Part shown: piece after piece, positions 61,099-64,000 of the stretch
How the letters are laid out: the number at the start of each line of letters is the position of its first letter
Numbering within the stretch: the stretch's first letter is position 1
DNA from: Microbulbifer sp. SAOS-129_SWC
GTDB taxonomy: Bacteria > Pseudomonadota > Gammaproteobacteria > Pseudomonadales > Cellvibrionaceae
Direction of reading: 5' to 3'
DNA: 64,000 nucleotides
Assembly: GCF_039696035.1 (NCBI RefSeq)
Contig: NZ_CP155567.1
Coordinates: forward strand, 4,459,001-4,523,000
The notes under the pieces: model-generated
Database searches by the model: none
What the model was told of the DNA's origin: nothing
Seen by the model: only the letters and a program-made list of their open reading frames with translations
Made by a program: the position numbers and the translations under genes

Positions 61099-61786
61099 AA
61101 CGCTCGCCGCCACCCTGCACAGCCCGCTGTTTGTGCTGCCGCTGAACCTGGCCGCCTTCCTGTTTGGCCTGAAACTGTATCGCGTCACCGGCACGCCGCT
61201 GCTGCACCCGATCATCGGCGCCAGCGCGCTGGTGGCGGCGACACTGTGGTGGCTGGGCCTCGATTACAGCGACTACCAGCGTGCCAGCGGCGCCCTCTAC
61301 GCTCTGCTGGGGCCGGCGGTGGTGGCGCTGGCGGTGCCGCTGCGGCAGAACCTGCCGATCATCCGCCGCGCCGGCTGGCCACTGGCGGTGACACTCGCCG
61401 TCGGCGCCGTACTGGCACCGCTGGTGGCGACCCTGCTGGCGCTACTGTTCGGCGCCGGCCAGCGGGTGCTGCTGGCGCTGGCGGGCAAGTCGGTGACAAC
61501 ACCGATTGCGCTGGCGGTGGCGGAAAGAATTCATGCGGCGCAGAGCCTCACCGCCGGTATCGTGGTGTTTACCGGTGTCGTCGGCGCCGTGCTGGGGCCA
61601 CCGCTGTTGAAGCGTCTGGGTATTGAGGACCACCGCATCGTCGGCCTGGTACTGGGCATCAATGCCCACGCAGTGGGCACGGCGCGGGCACTCGAGATCA
61701 GTGCCCTGTGCGGCGCCTTTGCGGCGCTGGCGATGGGTTTGTGCGGCGCCCTGACCGCGCTGGTGCTGCCGCTGCTGCTCGGCTGA
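61091..61786 (+). CDS. CidB/LrgB-family membrane protein
   Basis: 231 residues with six or seven helices and the conserved 'GKSVTTPIALAVAERI' and 'GINAHAVGTARALE'. It is the partner of the preceding CidA/LrgA protein. In other bacteria the pair handles small carboxylates or programmed lysis; the role here is open. Confidence 0.9.
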   Translation: MTETLAATLHSPLFVLPLNLAAFLFGLKLYRVTGTPLLHPIIGASALVAATLWWLGLDYSDYQRASGALYALLGPAVVALAVPLRQNLPIIRRAGWPLAVTLAVGAVLAPLVATLLALLFGAGQRVLLALAGKSVTTPIALAVAERIHAAQSLTAGIVVFTGVVGAVLGPPLLKRLGIEDHRIVGLVLGINAHAVGTARALEISALCGAFAALAMGLCGALTALVLPLLLG

Positions 61787-61935
61787 CACCGGCGGGGCGG
61801 ATCTGGCGCTCAATGCGCTGTCGTTCTTGCCGCCGGCGGGGGAATCTCCTATCTTCGTTAGGCTGCCGCGGTCGGATTTGCTCGCAGGTCCACGACGCGG
61901 CTGTGGCGGTAAAGGCAACTAAAGGAAGTTTTCAC

Positions 61936-62403
61936 ATGCTGGAAAATTGCAAGACGGCGCGCGAGCGCTGGGGCGGGGTGAGCGAGATCATCGATCGCTG
62001 GTTGCAGTCTCGACAGTCACTACTGGTGCGCCTGTGCGCCCTGTCGGAAAAGAAGGGATTCGCGGAGGGCGACAGCGAGGCCGAGAATAACCTGCGCCAG
62101 CTGTGCCAATTCCTGATGGATTACATCTCCGCCGGCCACTTCGAAGTCTATGAACAACTGATCGGCGAGGGTCAGGCATTCGGCGATAAGCCCGCCCTCG
62201 AGCGCGCGCGCGAGCTCTACGGTGAAATTGACAGCACCACCGAGATCGCCGTCGACTTCAATGATAAGTACCTGGAAACCGACGACCTCTCCAGCCTGGC
62301 GCAAGACCTGTCGCAACTGGGTGAGGTACTGGAGAACCGTTTCGAATTCGAAGACCAGATGATTGCACTGCTGCACACTGCGCACAAAAACCAGCTGGCC
62401 TGA
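61936..62403 (+). CDS. rsd: Rsd/AlgQ anti-sigma70 factor
   Basis: 155 residues, all-alpha, with 'RERWGGVSEIIDRWLQSRQSLLVRLC' and 'LCQFLMDYISAGHFEVYEQL', the region that binds sigma70 domain 4. AAAGGAAG precedes the ATG at 61936. In Pseudomonas algQ regulates alginate and sigma70 availability. An intrinsic bidirectional terminator follows. Confidence 0.93.
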   Translation: MLENCKTARERWGGVSEIIDRWLQSRQSLLVRLCALSEKKGFAEGDSEAENNLRQLCQFLMDYISAGHFEVYEQLIGEGQAFGDKPALERARELYGEIDSTTEIAVDFNDKYLETDDLSSLAQDLSQLGEVLENRFEFEDQMIALLHTAHKNQLA

Positions 62404-62432
62404 GCGCCGTCTCGCGCGGAAGCAATAAAAAA

Positions 62433-62459
62433 GGGCGAACCCTCGGGTTCGCCCTTTTT
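62433..62459. terminator. Bidirectional intrinsic terminator
   Basis: GGGCGAACCC and its exact complement around two bases, with As before and Ts after, between convergent rsd and the FKBP gene. Confidence 0.92.
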
Positions 62460-62479
62460 CGTACGACGGAGAAAAAGCT

Positions 62480-63295
62480 TTACTGCTTTTTGGCGTCGTC
62501 GCCGGCTTTGTCGGCGTCACCGCTCTGTTCTTTATCGGCATCTGCACCGCTATCGTCGCTCTTGACGTTGGCCTTGTGCAGTTCCACGGTGAAGATCAGT
62601 GTGGCGTTCGGGCCGATCACGCCGCCGGCGCCACCGGGGCCGTAAGCCAGGTCGGAGGGGATGTACAGCTCCCACTTGGCGCCTTCCTTCATCAGCTGCA
62701 GCGCTTCGGTCCAGCCCTTGATCACGCCGTTGACCGGGAACTGAACCGGCTCACCCTTGGTGTAGGAGCTGTCGAACACGGTGCCGTCGATCAGTTTGCC
62801 TTCGTAATCCACTTCCACCACGCTGTCGGCACTCGGCGTATCGCCGCTGCCCGCGGTGATGACTTTGTACTGCAGGCCGGAGTCGGTGGTAACTACGCCA
62901 TCTTTCTTGGCGTTTTCTTCCAGGAACTTCTTGCCTTCGGCCTTGTTCGTCTCGGCCTTTGCTTTAAAGTCTTTTTCCTGCTGCGCGAGGCGCTCCTGCT
63001 GCTTGGCCTGCATCTTTTCCTGGAAGACAGAGATGACCTTCTTCTTCTCGTCGTCAGACAGGCGCGAGTCGCGGCCGGCCTTGACGTCGTTCAGGGCCAT
63101 CAGCACCACCTGCGGGTCGAGCGACACGTCCTGGGTCTGCAGGCGCTTGGCCATGTCTTCGGCAATGATGTAGCTGACCTTTTTCTCGTGGGTATCCAGC
63201 GCGATATCGCCGCTCTGCTTGGGCGCCTCCTGTTTGTTACAGCCAGCCAGCGCGAGGCCCAGGGCAACTGCTGCAGCCAAAGGAAGTTTATTCAT
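62480..63295 (-). CDS. FKBP-type peptidyl-prolyl isomerase lipoprotein (FkpA/Mip-like)
   Basis: 271 residues. A lipobox ALAGC near residue 19 is followed by a helical dimerisation domain (about 35-135) with a Gln/Lys/Glu-rich coiled stretch, then an FKBP domain at about 140-240 ('VEVDYEGKLIDGTVFDSSYTKGEPVQFPVNGVIKGWTEALQLMKEGAKWELYIPSDLAYG'), and an Asp/Lys-rich tail. It assists folding of exported proteins. The ATG at 63295 starts the lipoprotein signal; an upstream extension lacks one. Confidence 0.92.
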   Translation of the reverse strand: MNKLPLAAAVALGLALAGCNKQEAPKQSGDIALDTHEKKVSYIIAEDMAKRLQTQDVSLDPQVVLMALNDVKAGRDSRLSDDEKKKVISVFQEKMQAKQQERLAQQEKDFKAKAETNKAEGKKFLEENAKKDGVVTTDSGLQYKVITAGSGDTPSADSVVEVDYEGKLIDGTVFDSSYTKGEPVQFPVNGVIKGWTEALQLMKEGAKWELYIPSDLAYGPGGAGGVIGPNATLIFTVELHKANVKSDDSGADADKEQSGDADKAGDDAKKQ

Positions 63296-63740
63296 AGGAA
63301 TTGTCTCTTTGTCCGTGATGCATTTATTGGTGTATTCGTGGCCTCTGGGCCATTGCCGGAGGATGACCCGGTCGCGATCCGGCGCCAGCATGCCAGCCGG
63401 TGCCGTGCAAGTCTAACCCAAGGCGGCGGCTGGTGCCTACCGCGTGCGCCGACAGGCCAATGGCAGCCAATTTGTGTAAAAGTTCCCATCTATTCCCGCA
63501 GAAATCTGCAATCGGCACAGTAATTCCCGGCACCCGGCATACATTTTTTAAAGAAACAGCGCTATTATCGGAATTCCGCCGGTTGTTGTGTCGGAACTTC
63601 CCAGGCTGTTCCAGCGTTTCCGAAGCAACCGATCAGTGCATGGATCTGTGAGCGCGGTTTTGACCGCATCACCGTATCAACGCCGGGTACAACCATCACC
63701 CGGGTGCGCCGAATCGAAAATAAACTCAGGATATTTACCC
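63296..63740. other. Divergent intergenic region, no gene seen
   Basis: About 445 bases between the divergent FKBP and AlgP-like genes. No open frame has coding character and no repeat stands out. It must hold promoters for both genes; candidate -10 elements such as TATTAT near 63564 lack a convincing -35. Confidence 0.4.
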
Positions 63741-64000
63741 ATGGCCGTCAAGAAAAAAGCTGTTAATTCAGTCGCAGAACTGGAAGCGCAAATCGCCAAG
63801 CTCACCGAGAAACTGGACAAGGCTCGCACCAAGCAGGTCACCGACGCCGGCAAAGCGGTACAGAAGGCTGCCAAGGCGGCCGCCGCGGCCAAGACGAAGG
63901 TGGCCAAGGCCAAAGACAAGCTCGCCAGCGCCCGAGCCGCGGCCAAGAAAACCAAAACCGCAGCGGTGCAAAAGCGTGTTGACGCTGCCAAGGCCGCCCT
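63741..64000 (+). CDS. AlgP-like Lys/Ala-rich protein, truncated by window end
   Basis: At least 86 residues, cut off at the end of the window. It begins with 'VAELEAQIAKLTEKLDKARTK' and continues as a Lys/Ala-rich chain with repeated AKAAA, KAK and ARAAAKK blocks, like histone-H1-type proteins such as AlgP/AlgR3. These bind DNA. The nearby rsd/algQ gene supports the resemblance to the Pseudomonas algP-algQ region. Its full length and tail repeats are not visible. Confidence 0.7.
   Translation, partial: MAVKKKAVNSVAELEAQIAKLTEKLDKARTKQVTDAGKAVQKAAKAAAAAKTKVAKAKDKLASARAAAKKTKTAAVQKRVDAAKAA

Overview
The window is a high-GC chromosomal segment from a Gram-negative gammaproteobacterium. Gene order (tatABC-hisE-hisI-ubiB-ubiJ-ubiE; hslVU near a SPOR protein, priA, rpmE, a nuclease and malic enzyme; rsd next to an AlgP-like protein) resembles Pseudomonas and the marine Cellvibrionales. 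TonB receptors, many lipoproteins and secreted peptidases fit a marine polymer degrader such as Microbulbifer. The genus is an inference from gene order and protein style, not from a search. I saw no rRNA, tRNA, CRISPR array, phage or complete insertion sequence.

Layout. 0-4 kb: small membrane and Cys-rich proteins of unknown role, a macro-domain protein and a membrane diguanylate cyclase. 4-7.3 kb: a three-gene Gtr-type glycosylation operon whose glycosyltransferase carries a C-terminal NPCBM-like domain. 7.4-19.1 kb: Kup, an iron-permease-family protein, a 271-bp element with 35-bp terminal inverted repeats, Nudix, a DUF885 lipoprotein, MscS, Tag, a 29-codon membrane peptide gene, an SDR epimerase and a prolyl oligopeptidase. 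The last two are separated by a roughly 330-bp non-coding element with two conserved-loop hairpins. 19.2-27.3 kb: dtd, an aminopeptidase-like lipoprotein, MliC, tatABC, hisEI and ubiBJE. 27.6-37.8 kb: a large TonB receptor, CHAD, NfeD/SPFH, an AT-richer stretch, DsbA, SixA, an SdpR/SdpI pair with a palindromic operator, and a secreted repeat protein downstream of a CRP-like site.

38-43 kb: a TPP-riboswitch thiamine-uptake locus (TonB receptor, YkoF-like protein, PnuT, thiamine kinase). Next to it lies a decayed second copy of pnuT-thiK carrying an in-frame internal deletion. 43-48.7 kb: a phosphate-scavenging block (PhoX, diheme cytochrome, PhoA) with a Pho-box-like site. 48.7-64 kb: DUF971, hslU, hslV, SPOR protein, priA, rpmE, nuclease, malic enzyme, gshA, acpH, dsbB, cidAB-like genes, rsd, an FKBP lipoprotein and the start of an AlgP-like Lys/Ala-rich protein.

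The most notable non-coding signals are the 16.7-17.0 kb element (11-bp flanking direct repeat, two hairpins sharing an 18-nt loop but with different, still complementary stems), an intrinsic terminator embedded in the signal-peptide codons of the nuclease gene, and the thiK/pnuT remnant.
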